Assembly: GCF_036067295.1 (NCBI RefSeq)
Contig: NZ_CP107954.1
Span: 744,001 to 808,000 of the forward strand
Length of the DNA stretch: 64,000 bases
Reading direction: 5' to 3'
Source: Kribbella sp. NBC_00382
Lineage (GTDB): Bacteria > Actinomycetota > Actinomycetes > Propionibacteriales > Kribbellaceae
Under the pieces are notes generated by a model. That model saw only the letters and a list, made by a program, of their open reading frames with translations, was not told the origin of the DNA and searched no databases. The stretch's first letter is position 1; each line of letters starts with the position of its first letter. The translations under genes were made by a program, and so were the position numbers. This document shows, in pieces, positions 8,243-16,519 of the stretch.

Positions 8243-9256
8243 TCACGGTGTCCGCGACAACGCCACGGCGAGTCCGACCGTACCGGCCATCACGAGCAGT
8301 TCGACGGCGGCGAGTCGCCAGAAGGCACCCGGCTCGTTGGCAGCCAGGGCCGGGAGTGTTGCTTGACGGTGTCGCCAGCCGATCCAGACGAGTACCGCGA
8401 ACGCGACCGCCTTGGCGAAGACCAGCGCGCCGTACCCGGTCGTCACCCACTGGGTGATGAGCCCGAAGCCGTCCTCACGCCCGCCGAGGTGGATCTCCGC
8501 GGTGAGCAGACCGGTCGCGCCGATCGTCACCGCACAGACGAGAGCCAGCTGGCTGAACTTCTCCACCGCCGCGCGCTGGTCCCGCCCGTACCTGATCAGC
8601 GACCCGAGTCCGCCGATCCAAGCGGTCGCGCAGAACACGTGCACCACCAGCGAGGCAGTCGCGAGCACCGACCAGAAGGCGGTCCGCTCGATCGCCCCAT
8701 GCCCGGTCAGCAGCGGGCCGGTCAGCGCGGCGGCCGTCAACACCAACGCCACCCGCGCGGCCTTCACCGTACGAGCTCCAGACAGGATCACAGCCAGTAC
8801 AGCGGTCAGCACCACCGCAACCGCAAGCGCCCGCACCTGGTTGACCCCACCAGCGTCCCCAGCCCGAGAGCCCAACTGCGAAAGAGGAATCCCGAGGATC
8901 ACCGAAGCAGTAACCAGCAGGCCACCAAGGCTCGCCACCGTCCAAACCCCAGCCGCCACAGCCGCATCCTGACAAGCCCGCAGCCCTTGCCCGGCGAGCT
9001 TCCCATTTGTTGCTGGGAGCAACCATGCGGCGGCTAGCACGGCGCCGCCGGTGGCGATGGCGGCTAGGTCGGCGAGCACGCGTAGTACCGGAACTGCCCA
9101 AGCCACAGGCCGACCCGCGCCCGCCAGCCCTGGGGGTAGCGGCTTGGGAGCACCTCCGCCGGCTAGGAGCGCCAAGACCACAACCACAAACGCAGCCGCG
9201 ACAACCCCGAGCCCCAGCACCTTCCCTGAGACCCGAGGCGTCGTGTCGATGCTCAT
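8243..9256 (-). CDS. copD: CopD-family copper membrane protein
   Basis: A polytopic membrane protein of 337 residues with eight or so hydrophobic spans. The CopD (PF05425-type) domain is in the C-terminal half: FCATAWIGGLGSLIRYG, then ATIGATGLLTAEIHLGG and TTGYGALVFAKAVAFAVLVWIGWRHR, with the conserved membrane histidines and Gly-rich turns. CopD works with periplasmic CopC to move copper into the cell for cuproenzyme assembly or to buffer it. The gene overlaps copC by ATGA, so the two are coupled, unlike YcnJ, where CopC and CopD are fused. Regulation probably lies upstream of the first gene of the cluster. Confidence 0.88.
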   Translation of the reverse strand: MSIDTTPRVSGKVLGLGVVAAAFVVVVLALLAGGGAPKPLPPGLAGAGRPVAWAVPVLRVLADLAAIATGGAVLAAAWLLPATNGKLAGQGLRACQDAAVAAGVWTVASLGGLLVTASVILGIPLSQLGSRAGDAGGVNQVRALAVAVVLTAVLAVILSGARTVKAARVALVLTAAALTGPLLTGHGAIERTAFWSVLATASLVVHVFCATAWIGGLGSLIRYGRDQRAAVEKFSQLALVCAVTIGATGLLTAEIHLGGREDGFGLITQWVTTGYGALVFAKAVAFAVLVWIGWRHRQATLPALAANEPGAFWRLAAVELLVMAGTVGLAVALSRTP

Positions 9257-9762
9257 TGGGGCGCAGGCCGGCGGCGGACGATGACGATCGCCAAGGCGAC
9301 GACCACCAGCATGACGAGCGCCATCGCCACGATCACGACGACGTTCGAGTTGCTGTCCGAGGTCGGCGGAGTCGCCGCGACCGGTACCGCCGGATGACCA
9401 GCGTGGGTGATCTTGAAACTGCCGCCGACGGTGATCTGGTGGCCGTCGGCGGAGACGATCCGGGCGACGACGTTGTACTCACCGATGTCGACCAGCCCGT
9501 CGACCGGCTGCGTGACGGTGTTGTCGATCACCTTGATCTCGCCGGTGGAGACGTTCGTGCCCTTCGGCGACACCACCTGGACCTCGGCGCCGGTACTGCC
9601 GACCGGCTCGTTGAAGGTCAGCACCACCTGGGTCGGCGGTACCGCCTGGGTCGAGCCGTCGGCCGGCGTGATCGATTCGAGTTTGGCGTGCGCCGCCGCC
9701 GTCCCGGTGGAGACCACCAGGACGGCGAACGACGCAGCCAGCAGAGCAATCAGTCGGCGCAC
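9253..9762 (-). CDS. copC: CopC-domain copper-binding exported protein
   Basis: An exported 169-residue protein: a signal peptide ending TAAA, then the CopC beta-barrel starting AHAKLESITPADGSTQAVPP, and a C-terminal membrane anchor (NVVVIVAMALVMLVVVALAIVIV). His25, which becomes residue 1 or 2 after cleavage, and the DGHQITVGGSF segment supply the Cu(II) ligands expected of CopC. The open frame reaches 9981, but that would lie inside ycnI; the GTG at 9762, two bases after the ycnI stop, gives a correct signal peptide. It overlaps copD by ATGA. Role: extracytoplasmic copper binding and delivery to CopD. Confidence 0.88.
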   Translation of the reverse strand: MRRLIALLAASFAVLVVSTGTAAAHAKLESITPADGSTQAVPPTQVVLTFNEPVGSTGAEVQVVSPKGTNVSTGEIKVIDNTVTQPVDGLVDIGEYNVVARIVSADGHQITVGGSFKITHAGHPAVPVAATPPTSDSNSNVVVIVAMALVMLVVVALAIVIVRRRPAPQ

Positions 9763-9764
9763 GA

Positions 9765-10448
9765 TTACGGCGTGACCTTCCGTGTCCGGCCGGCCCGCAG
9801 ACCGAGGCCGAGCCCGGCCAGCCCGAGCAGCAACCCGGCCCCACCGAGAACCCGGGCCAGTGTGTCCGACGAACTCTGGTCCCCGGAGGTGGCGGCGACC
9901 GTGGTGATCGCGGTCGTCAGCTTCAGCGACGGCGCCGGGTGTTCCGGCTTGTCCGCGGCGTCCTTCGCGATCTGCTCCCACTTGACCACCTCCCCGTCGC
10001 TGTAAGTCTGTACCGCCGGGAAGCTGAGCGAGTCGACGCCCTCCGGAATCCGGCCGACCGACAGCCCGAACTCGTCGAAGGAATTCGGCGGTACGCCGCC
10101 CGCGGCCGCGGTCCAGGTCACGCTGGTGATCGCCTCGGTCAGCGTGACGTCGCCGACCTTCACCGGCTGGGCAAGCTTCTCGGTCGTCTTGACCACCTTC
10201 CAGCCGTCCTTCACCTGCGGGCTCACGCTGGCGAACGGCTTGTCCTTCGGCAGGTTGACGACGAGCTTGGTGGTACTAGCGGTGTCGGACTCACTCGGCA
10301 CCCGGAACACGAGCTTGGCGTAGCCGCCCGGCTTCGCGTCCGGCGACGACACGGTGACGTGGGCGGAGGCCGAGCCGGCCGCCCCGATCAGAACGAGTGC
10401 GGTCGCCGCGGTGATCGCGGCAGCGCGCAGTACAAGTTTCCTGGGCAT
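9765..10448 (-). CDS. ycnI: YcnI-family (DUF1775) copper-associated exported protein
   Basis: A 227-residue protein with a cleavable signal peptide (ending GSASAHV), a cupin-like/immunoglobulin-like DUF1775 domain and a C-terminal membrane anchor followed by a basic tail. The mature protein begins with His29, and in the family this His together with a Trp (W in DGWKVVKT or SVTWTAA) coordinates Cu(II). It sits immediately upstream of copC and copD, matching the conserved ycnI-copC-copD layout. A GAGAGGG ribosome site precedes the ATG. It is thought to act as an extracytoplasmic copper metallochaperone; here it is one of three surface copper proteins made from one transcript. Confidence 0.9.
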   Translation of the reverse strand: MPRKLVLRAAAITAATALVLIGAAGSASAHVTVSSPDAKPGGYAKLVFRVPSESDTASTTKLVVNLPKDKPFASVSPQVKDGWKVVKTTEKLAQPVKVGDVTLTEAITSVTWTAAAGGVPPNSFDEFGLSVGRIPEGVDSLSFPAVQTYSDGEVVKWEQIAKDAADKPEHPAPSLKLTTAITTVAATSGDQSSSDTLARVLGGAGLLLGLAGLGLGLRAGRTRKVTP

Positions 10449-10486
10449 GACTGGGAACCCTCTCTAGGGCAACGGTGTGGGGCGGA

Positions 10487-11371
10487 TCAGTACGAAGCTG
10501 CAAGCACTCCGCACGCCGGCGGCCCCCGCCGCGAAACCCCCGAAACCAACCACCGCTGAGTCAGCTCCGGTACCTCCGGTACGCCGATCAGCACCGCCCG
10601 CAGCACTGGCAGCACCACGCCCGGAGCCGGAACCTGCGGCACCAGCCGCCCAAGAATCCCGGCCACCCGGTACACCCACCGATGCGCCCGAGCCACCAAC
10701 GCAACACCCAGCAACAACACAACGAGGTGCGCGGCCGACATCGTCAACGCATCGGCAACTCCGCCATGCATCGCCCCCGGCATCCCACCAGTGGCGCCAC
10801 CGGCCAGCCCGGCGGAGGCGGCATGGGCAGCCGCCCCCGAGGCAGCATCAGCAACGCTGGCTGCGCCAGCCAAGCTGCCCGAGGCAGCGTGGGCCAGATC
10901 GCTCGAGGCGGCATCCGCCAGGCTGCCGGCGGCAGTGCTCGCCGAAGCCTCGGCCCCGGGCATCGCCATCCCGGGCATGGCGTCCATCCCGGGCATCGCG
11001 TGCGTGCCGGCCATCTCGTGCATCGAGCTGTGCCCCACGGCCGCATGGTCCATCGGCGCACCAGACGATGAATCGGCCGCGGATGCGGCCGCCGCGGTGG
11101 CAATGGACGTTGGGGCGCGGTGGCCGAGCTCCAAGGCGAGGTGTGCGGTCAGCTGGAGAGCGGCGAGGAAGGCGACCGACAGCCAGCGGCGGCCGGCTAC
11201 GTGTTCGCCGACTGACCAGGCCAAGGCTGCTAGGACGATGAGTTGTGGAACAGCGGCGAGAGCGACGGTGCCTCCTGCGACGGCGTGGCCGGCCACGGCT
11301 ACCGCGACGCTGAGCGTCGCGATGGCGGCGGTCGGGGTCGTCTCGGCACGCAACTCGGTCACCTTCGTCAT
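10487..11371 (-). CDS. Membrane protein with Met/His-rich loop, putative copper-handling
   Basis: Not a family I recognise. It is a 294-residue protein with hydrophobic segments at about residues 15-50, 62-82 and 210-230. Between them is a loop (about 107-139) made of Met, His and Gly, such as MDHAAVGHSSMHEMAG and MPGMDAMPGMAMPG. This resembles methionine-rich Cu(I) sites in CopA/PcoA and in Ctr transporters. It is followed by about 45 residues of imperfect alanine-rich repeats (SLADAASSDLAHAASGSLAG). The gene lies 38 bases upstream of ycnI on the same strand and is probably the first gene of the copper operon. Metal binding is inferred from composition and context. Confidence 0.65.
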   Translation of the reverse strand: MTKVTELRAETTPTAAIATLSVAVAVAGHAVAGGTVALAAVPQLIVLAALAWSVGEHVAGRRWLSVAFLAALQLTAHLALELGHRAPTSIATAAAASAADSSSGAPMDHAAVGHSSMHEMAGTHAMPGMDAMPGMAMPGAEASASTAAGSLADAASSDLAHAASGSLAGAASVADAASGAAAHAASAGLAGGATGGMPGAMHGGVADALTMSAAHLVVLLLGVALVARAHRWVYRVAGILGRLVPQVPAPGVVLPVLRAVLIGVPEVPELTQRWLVSGVSRRGPPACGVLAASY

Positions 11372-11632
11372 TCGCAGTGATGGACGCGTGACCGACGGTG
11401 GGCGGACCGCGCTCCAGACAACTCTACGAGCGGGGAGGGCCCGGTGGTTCCCGTCTCAGTGTGCCGCCGCGAAACGGAGTACGGATCCGAAGAACTGCTG
11501 CGGCTCCTCCAGGCGCCCGAAGTCCCCTGAATCAGACGACGCTTAGTTCTGACATGACGTCAGTTTGCCCGACCCGTGCAACCGATCCGGACAGTCGGCA
11601 CGTTGAAAGCCCGACCACGGAAGGGAGTGAGC

Positions 11633-12160
11633 GTGAAGAGCGAGGCGGAGAGCGAGTACGTCGACTTCGTGACCCATCACGCCAACGGGCTCTGCAATAC
11701 GGCGTACCTGCTGTGCGGAGACTGGAAGCGTGCCGAGGACACGACCCAGGAGGCGCTGCTCAAGCTGTACCGGAACTGGCCTCGCCTGCAACGCAAGGGC
11801 GCCATCGGCGCGTACGCCCGCAAGGTGGTGGTCTCGACGACCCTGGACGCCCTGCGGCGCAAGTCCAGTGCCGAGGTGGTCGGCGGCGAGACCTACTTCG
11901 CCTCCACCGCCGACCCGGCCGACCCGGTAGGGCTGCTGGAGAACCGGTTGCTGATCATCACGGCGCTCGCCGGCCTGCCGCCCCGGCAGCGCGCCTGCGT
12001 CGTCCTGCGGTACTTCGACGAGCTCTCCGTCGACGAGACCGCCGAAGCACTGGGCTGCAGCGCGGGCACGGTCAAGAGCCAGACCCTGCGAGCACTGGAG
12101 AAACTTCGCCTCGACCCAGCGCTCGCCGACCTCACCGACTTCGCCGGACTGGGAGGCTGA
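11633..12160 (+). CDS. ECF RNA polymerase sigma factor (SigE-family, actinobacterial type)
   Basis: A 175-residue sigma factor with region 2 (AYLLCGDWKRAEDTTQEALLKLYRNWPRL) and region 4 (LPPRQRACVVLRYFDELSVDETAEALGCSAGTVKSQTLRALEKL). The frame is open from 11576, but a strong GGAAGGGAG lies just before the GTG at 11633, and region 2 begins soon after, so that start is chosen. It is followed two bases after its stop by a gene for a single-span membrane protein, the usual layout of a sigma factor with its regulator. A CTGAC/GTCAG inverted repeat at 11549-11563 lies in the upstream gap shared with the divergent copper cluster and could be a control site. Target genes are unknown. Confidence 0.88.
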   Translation: MKSEAESEYVDFVTHHANGLCNTAYLLCGDWKRAEDTTQEALLKLYRNWPRLQRKGAIGAYARKVVVSTTLDALRRKSSAEVVGGETYFASTADPADPVGLLENRLLIITALAGLPPRQRACVVLRYFDELSVDETAEALGCSAGTVKSQTLRALEKLRLDPALADLTDFAGLGG

Positions 12161-12161
12161 G

Positions 12162-12881
12162 ATGACCCGTCAGCTCAAAGATCTGATGCACGAGGCAACC
12201 GACCGGCCGGCCTTCACCCCGGACGTGGAGCTGCTGCTCGCCACCGGCCACCGACGTCGGCGCAACCGCCGCCTGGCGACCGCCGTCGCCGTCGCGGCCT
12301 CGATCGCGGTCGTTGCCGGCGGCACCATCCTCACCTTGGACACCACTGACCGCTCGGCCCCGGCCGTCGCGCCGTCCTGGCCGCTGCCGTCGGTAGATCC
12401 TGGCGGCTCGACCGGCTTGTGCTCCGACGAGAACGGCGACCCGGTCCCGACAGCAGGCGCCAGCGTCTGGAGCTGGCCCGTCAGCCTCAGTGTCCAGGAT
12501 ACCTACGGCATCTCGCTGCTGCGTCGCTCACCGAAGAGTCCCGGGATCGTTGCCTACTGCACCACCGAATGGGGCAACGGAGCCAAGGACTCGGTCGTCC
12601 CCGGCGGCGGTACGGGCGGCATCGTCCTCCGCAAATCCGCAGCCGTCGGCCGCGGGCTGACGGAGCCCGGCAGCGTCACCACGGTGTTCGGTCAAGCGCC
12701 GAAGAACGTTCAGCGCGTCACCGTGGAGACCGAGGACGGCCACGTCGGCATCGCCCAGGTCAGGGGCGGCTACTTCGCCTACCGGCGGATCGAGAAGACG
12801 CCTTGGCCCGGGGCTCAGCCGACCGTGATCGTCCGCTTCACGATCCCCGGCAGGCCGGAGTACATCGCCGCCCAACGCTGA
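12162..12881 (+). CDS. Single-span membrane protein, probable partner of the upstream sigma factor
   Basis: A 239-residue protein with a basic cytoplasmic N-terminus of about 50 residues (GHRRRRNRRLATA), one membrane span near 39-60 (LATAVAVAASIAVVAGGTIL) and a mostly polar extracytoplasmic part with two cysteines (GLCSDE and AYCTTEW) that might form a disulphide. It starts one base after the sigma factor stop. The topology is that of an anti-sigma or regulatory partner, but no zinc-binding HxxxCxxC motif is present, so it is not a ZAS-type anti-sigma factor. I do not recognise the outer domain. Co-transcription is well supported; anti-sigma activity is inference. Confidence 0.6.
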   Translation: MTRQLKDLMHEATDRPAFTPDVELLLATGHRRRRNRRLATAVAVAASIAVVAGGTILTLDTTDRSAPAVAPSWPLPSVDPGGSTGLCSDENGDPVPTAGASVWSWPVSLSVQDTYGISLLRRSPKSPGIVAYCTTEWGNGAKDSVVPGGGTGGIVLRKSAAVGRGLTEPGSVTTVFGQAPKNVQRVTVETEDGHVGIAQVRGGYFAYRRIEKTPWPGAQPTVIVRFTIPGRPEYIAAQR

Positions 12882-12912
12882 AGACCGCTGCCTGTCAGGG
12901 ATGATGGGCGGT

Positions 12913-13758
12913 ATGAGCTCGGGTGTGCCGGTCCTGGAGGTCGGCGGAAGTCATGTGACGGCGGCGATGGTCTCGCCCGCAATCGACGGGGTGGAGGGGA
13001 TGTACCGGGCGGGGCTGGATTCGAAGGCCTCGGCTGAGTCCATCGTCGGGGAGTTGTGCGAGGCGGCGAATCAGTTGCCGTTGGCAAAGGGTCTGGCGGT
13101 GGCGCTGCCCGGTCCGTTCGACTTCGCGGCGGGCGTCGCTTGGTACAAGCTGGACAAGTTCGCCGCCCTCTACGGGCACGATCTCGGCCGGAGTCTGCGG
13201 GAGCGGCTCGGGCTCGACCAGGTCGTCTTCCTGAACGACGCGGAGGCGTTCACGGTCGGCGAGTGGTCGGTGGGCGAGCTGCGCGGGCTCGATCGATGCG
13301 TCGGGATCACGATCGGTACCGGGATCGGCTCAGCCTTCCTCAACGACGGCCGCGCGGTCCGTACCGGCGACGCGGTCCCGCCCGGCGGCGAGCTGTACAA
13401 GACGTCGTACGACGGCAAGCCGATCGAGGACTGGATCTCCGCCCGAGCGATCCTCCGCCGGTACGCCGAGAAGCTCAGCGACCCACTTCCGCCAAGTACC
13501 GGCGTGAAGGAGATCGCCGAAGCGGCCCGAGCCGGCGACGCCATCGCCAAGAGCGCCTTGGTCGAAGCCTTCCAGGTGCTGTCCGACGCTTTGACGCCCT
13601 GGCTCGAGCGGTTCGGTGCGACCAGAGTCGTGCTGGGCGGATCGATCGCGGGAGCCTTCGACGTGGTGGCGGAGGTGTTCCCGTTCCCGGTGAGCGCGAC
13701 CGCCGACGCCGAGCACTCCGCGCTGATCGGGGCAGCGGAGCACTACCTCAGAAACTGA
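12913..13758 (+). CDS. ROK-family protein (sugar kinase-like)
   Basis: A cytosolic protein of about 281 residues with the ROK kinase fold. The phosphate-1 region is VPVLEVGGSHVTAAMV, the catalytic Asp is in FLNDAEAFTVGE, and the phosphate-2 motif is GITIGTGIGSAFLNDG, with a C-terminal adenosine motif VVLGGSIAG. The zinc-binding CxCGxxGCxE motif of classical ROK kinases and repressors is absent (the corresponding stretch is GGELYKTSYDGKPIEDWISARA), and there is no N-terminal helix-turn-helix, so it is a stand-alone kinase-like protein of the Zn-free type. Two in-frame ATGs upstream (12901, 12904) are possible starts. The likely substrate is a hexose or amino-sugar, unspecified. Confidence 0.82.
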   Translation: MSSGVPVLEVGGSHVTAAMVSPAIDGVEGMYRAGLDSKASAESIVGELCEAANQLPLAKGLAVALPGPFDFAAGVAWYKLDKFAALYGHDLGRSLRERLGLDQVVFLNDAEAFTVGEWSVGELRGLDRCVGITIGTGIGSAFLNDGRAVRTGDAVPPGGELYKTSYDGKPIEDWISARAILRRYAEKLSDPLPPSTGVKEIAEAARAGDAIAKSALVEAFQVLSDALTPWLERFGATRVVLGGSIAGAFDVVAEVFPFPVSATADAEHSALIGAAEHYLRN

Positions 13759-13784
13759 CGGTGGAGCCCGTTACGGTGGCGGAC

Positions 13785-14471
13785 ATGCCTCCACCGCGCA
13801 AAGCCGCCACCAAGCTCGCCGCTCCTCGCTTGCGGACGCAGCTTGATGATCGAGCGGTGACCGAGGTGGGTGATGAGGACCGGCTCACCGATCTGGCGCT
13901 GACCGATCAGGATCTCGGCGGGCTGCTCGCGGAGCATGTCGAGCTGAGCGGCTGCCGGCTGACCCGGGTCAACCTCGGCGGTTCGGATCTGGACAAGCTG
14001 ATCCTGGTCGACCTCGAGCTCGACCACTGCGATCTCGCGAACGCTCGCTGGCGGGACGCCTCCGGGACCAGGCTGGCGATCTCGTCGTCACGGCTGACCG
14101 GGTTCGCGGGGTCCGGGATGAGCCTGCAACACGTGACCGTGCGGGACTCAGTGCTCGACTTCAGCTCGTTCCGGTTCGCGAAGTTCCAACGGGTCGAGTT
14201 CACGGACTGCCGCATGCAGAGCGCCGACTTCGTCTCGGCCGACCTGACCGGCACGGTCTTCCGGCGCTGCGACCTGACCTCGGTCGAGTTCTCCCAGGTG
14301 ACCGCCACCGGCGCCGTCTTCGTCGACTGCACCTGGGACGGCACCCGCGGCATCGGCAGCCTGGCCGGCGCCACGATCGCCAACTCCTCCCCCATCGACA
14401 CCCTGGCCGTCACGGTCGCGATGGCCACCGCCCTGGGCATCACCCTGGGCGACCCGGAGGACCACTCTTAA
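13785..14471 (+). CDS. Pentapeptide-repeat protein
   Basis: A 228-residue protein built largely of pentapeptide repeats (A(D/N)LXX-like), running from about LTDLALTDQDLGGLLAEHVEL to FRRCDLTSVEFSQVTATGAVF. These fold into a right-handed quadrilateral beta-helix that can mimic DNA or serve as a scaffold. The basic N-terminus (PPPRKAATKL) precedes the solenoid. The frame is open far upstream (to 13056), but the ATG at 13785 is the first start after the ROK gene; the upstream part is a frame shadow. Such proteins are known as gyrase protectors (MfpA, Qnr), but the family is broad, and no MfpA-like C-terminal dimer module is obvious. Role unknown. Confidence 0.8.
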   Translation: MPPPRKAATKLAAPRLRTQLDDRAVTEVGDEDRLTDLALTDQDLGGLLAEHVELSGCRLTRVNLGGSDLDKLILVDLELDHCDLANARWRDASGTRLAISSSRLTGFAGSGMSLQHVTVRDSVLDFSSFRFAKFQRVEFTDCRMQSADFVSADLTGTVFRRCDLTSVEFSQVTATGAVFVDCTWDGTRGIGSLAGATIANSSPIDTLAVTVAMATALGITLGDPEDHS

Positions 14472-14556
14472 GGCGAGTTAAGGATGCCGCCGGTGATCTT
14501 GTCGCCACCGTCCGTCGCTCGGACAGTTGCGGGCACAAGGACACCTGGAGGCAATC

Positions 14557-15861
14557 GTGGATTCACGACGAGTGGTCAGCAACATCTTCAAAGGGTCGAT
14601 GGGCAATCTGGTCGAGTGGTACGACTGGTACGTCTACACCGCCTTCGCGATCTACTTCGCGCCGGTCTTCTTCCCGTCAGGCAGCCAGACCAGCCAGCTG
14701 CTCAACACCGCGGGCGTCTTCGCGGTCGGCTTCCTGATGCGCCCGGTCGGCAGCTTCCTGCTCGGCCGGTACGCCGACCGGCACGGCAGACGAGCCGCCC
14801 TGACCCTGTCGGTGACCCTGATGGCCACCGGCTCGCTGGTGATTGCGTGTACCCCTGGCCACGCGACCATCGGCGTCGCCGCACCCGTGCTGCTGGTGAC
14901 AGCACGGTTGCTGCAGGGCCTGTCGGTCGGCGGCGAGTACGGTACCTCCGCGACGTACATGTCAGAGGTTGCCTCGGAGGGCCGCCGCGGCTTCTTCTCC
15001 AGCTTCCAGTACGTCACCCTGGCGGCGGGTCAGCTGGTGGCGCTCGCAGTACAGATCTTGTTGCAGCAGACGCTCTCCAAGAGCGCGCTGGCCGAGTGGG
15101 GCTGGCGGATCCCGTTCGTGATCGGGGCCGTTGCCGCGGTCATCGTGTTCTGGTTGCGCCGGTCGATGGACGAGTCGGCCGAGTTCGAGGCGCAGCCCGC
15201 GTCGCGACGGTTCCGGCAGGGTTCGCTGGCCGAGCTGGCCAAGCACCCGCGCGCGGTCCTCACGGTGGTCGGGCTCACGCTCGGCGGCACGGTCGCGTTC
15301 TACACCTTCACGACGTACCTGCAGAAGTTCATGGTCAACACGACCGGTCTGCAGAAGACGACGGTCACCTGGATCAACTTCTTCGCCCTGCTGCTGTTCG
15401 TCCTGCTGCAACCGCTGGGCGGGATGCTGTCCGACCGGATCGGCCGGCGGCCGCTGCTGATCTTCTTCGGCGCCGGTACCGCCTTACTCACCGTCCCGAT
15501 CCTGACGGCGCTGGAGGACGCGACCCCGGTCCGCGCGTTCCTGCTGATGCTCGCGGGGCTCGTCGTGGTCACCGGGTACACCTCGATCAACGCGATCGTG
15601 AAGGCCGAGCTGTTCCCGACCAGCATTCGCGCGCTCGGGGTCGGGATGCCGTACGGCGTGACGGTGGCCGTGTTCGGTGGGACCGCGGAGTACGTCGCGC
15701 TCTGGCTCAAGGACGCCGGTCACGAGTCGGCCTTCTACTACTACGTCGCCGGCTGCGCAGCGGTCAGCCTGATCGTCTACCTGACCATGTCGGAGACGCG
15801 CGGCAAGTCGCTGGGCGGCGCTCGCCCGGTACACCGTGAGCGGACTACAACGGCACAATGA
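14557..15861 (+). CDS. MHS-family MFS transporter (carboxylate:H+ symporter, KgtP/ShiA-like)
   Basis: A 434-residue, 12-span major facilitator protein. The N-terminal signature FKGSMGNLVEWYDWYVYTAF and the loop GRYADRHGRRAALTLSV are diagnostic of the metabolite:H+ symporter subfamily, whose known members take up alpha-ketoglutarate, citrate, proline/betaine or shikimate. ARLLQGLSVGGEYGTSATYMSE is the conserved span-4/5 region. The GTG at 14557 is preceded by GGAGG at six bases and is preferred over an in-frame ATG at 14527. It is the first gene of a four-gene run with a two-component system and a TAXI-type binding protein, suggesting a system that senses and imports a carboxylate. Confidence 0.9.
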   Translation: MDSRRVVSNIFKGSMGNLVEWYDWYVYTAFAIYFAPVFFPSGSQTSQLLNTAGVFAVGFLMRPVGSFLLGRYADRHGRRAALTLSVTLMATGSLVIACTPGHATIGVAAPVLLVTARLLQGLSVGGEYGTSATYMSEVASEGRRGFFSSFQYVTLAAGQLVALAVQILLQQTLSKSALAEWGWRIPFVIGAVAAVIVFWLRRSMDESAEFEAQPASRRFRQGSLAELAKHPRAVLTVVGLTLGGTVAFYTFTTYLQKFMVNTTGLQKTTVTWINFFALLLFVLLQPLGGMLSDRIGRRPLLIFFGAGTALLTVPILTALEDATPVRAFLLMLAGLVVVTGYTSINAIVKAELFPTSIRALGVGMPYGVTVAVFGGTAEYVALWLKDAGHESAFYYYVAGCAAVSLIVYLTMSETRGKSLGGARPVHRERTTTAQ

Positions 15862-15865
15862 CGCA

Positions 15866-16519
15866 ATGCGCACTCTCATCGCGGAGGACGACAAGCTGGT
15901 CGGCCGGGCGCTGCGGGACGTCCTGAGCGCCAACGGGCACACCGTCACGCTGGTCGACTGCGGCGCCGACGTACTGCTCCGGCACGCCGAGGCCCAGGTC
16001 ATCCTGCTCGACCTGGGCCTCCCGGACATGGACGGCCTGGAGGTACTGCGAAAGCTCCGCCGGGTCGACGACGTGGTGGTGATCGTGCTGACCGCCCGCG
16101 ACGACGAACGCTCGGTGGTGCACGCGCTTCGGCTCGGCGCGGACGACTACCTGACCAAGCCGGTCCGGCTGGCCGAGCTGCTCGCCCGGATCGAAGCATC
16201 GGTACGCCGGTCGCGCCGGGCCGAGCTCGATGACAACGGCTATGAGTCGGACGGGCTGCGGATCGACTTCGGGCTGCGTCAGGTTGTGGTCGACGGAACG
16301 GTGCTGCACCTGACGCCTCTTGAGTTCGACCTGCTCGCAGTACTGGCTCGGCGGGCCGGTACTGCGGTCAGCCGGGAGGTGATCCAGGACGAGATCTGGG
16401 GCGACGCGTTCCTGACCAAGTCGAAGGCGCTCGACGTTCATCTGCACCAACTGCGGATGAAGCTCGGCAAGCCGGTCATCACCACCATCCGCGGCTTCGG
16501 CTACCGGCTCGCCCCATGA
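15866..16519 (+). CDS. OmpR/PhoB-family response regulator
   Basis: A 217-residue response regulator. The receiver domain has the acidic pair D8/D9, the phosphoacceptor D49 (VILLDLGLPDMDG) and K98 (DDYLTKPV). The C-terminal winged helix (LTPLEFDLLAVLARRAGTAV through ALDVHLHQLRMKLG and TTIRGFGYRLAP) is of the OmpR class. It starts five bases after the transporter stop (ATG at 15866, giving the canonical MRTLIAEDD start) and overlaps the histidine kinase by ATGA. By analogy with TctD/TctE systems, it probably activates the transporter operon in response to a tricarboxylate or similar ligand. Confidence 0.93.
   Translation: MRTLIAEDDKLVGRALRDVLSANGHTVTLVDCGADVLLRHAEAQVILLDLGLPDMDGLEVLRKLRRVDDVVVIVLTARDDERSVVHALRLGADDYLTKPVRLAELLARIEASVRRSRRAELDDNGYESDGLRIDFGLRQVVVDGTVLHLTPLEFDLLAVLARRAGTAVSREVIQDEIWGDAFLTKSKALDVHLHQLRMKLGKPVITTIRGFGYRLAP

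Noticed and set aside
13056..13784. Upstream extension of the pentapeptide-repeat frame
   Set aside because: It overlaps the ROK gene in another frame and is Arg-rich low complexity. The ATG at 13785 gives the repeat protein directly.
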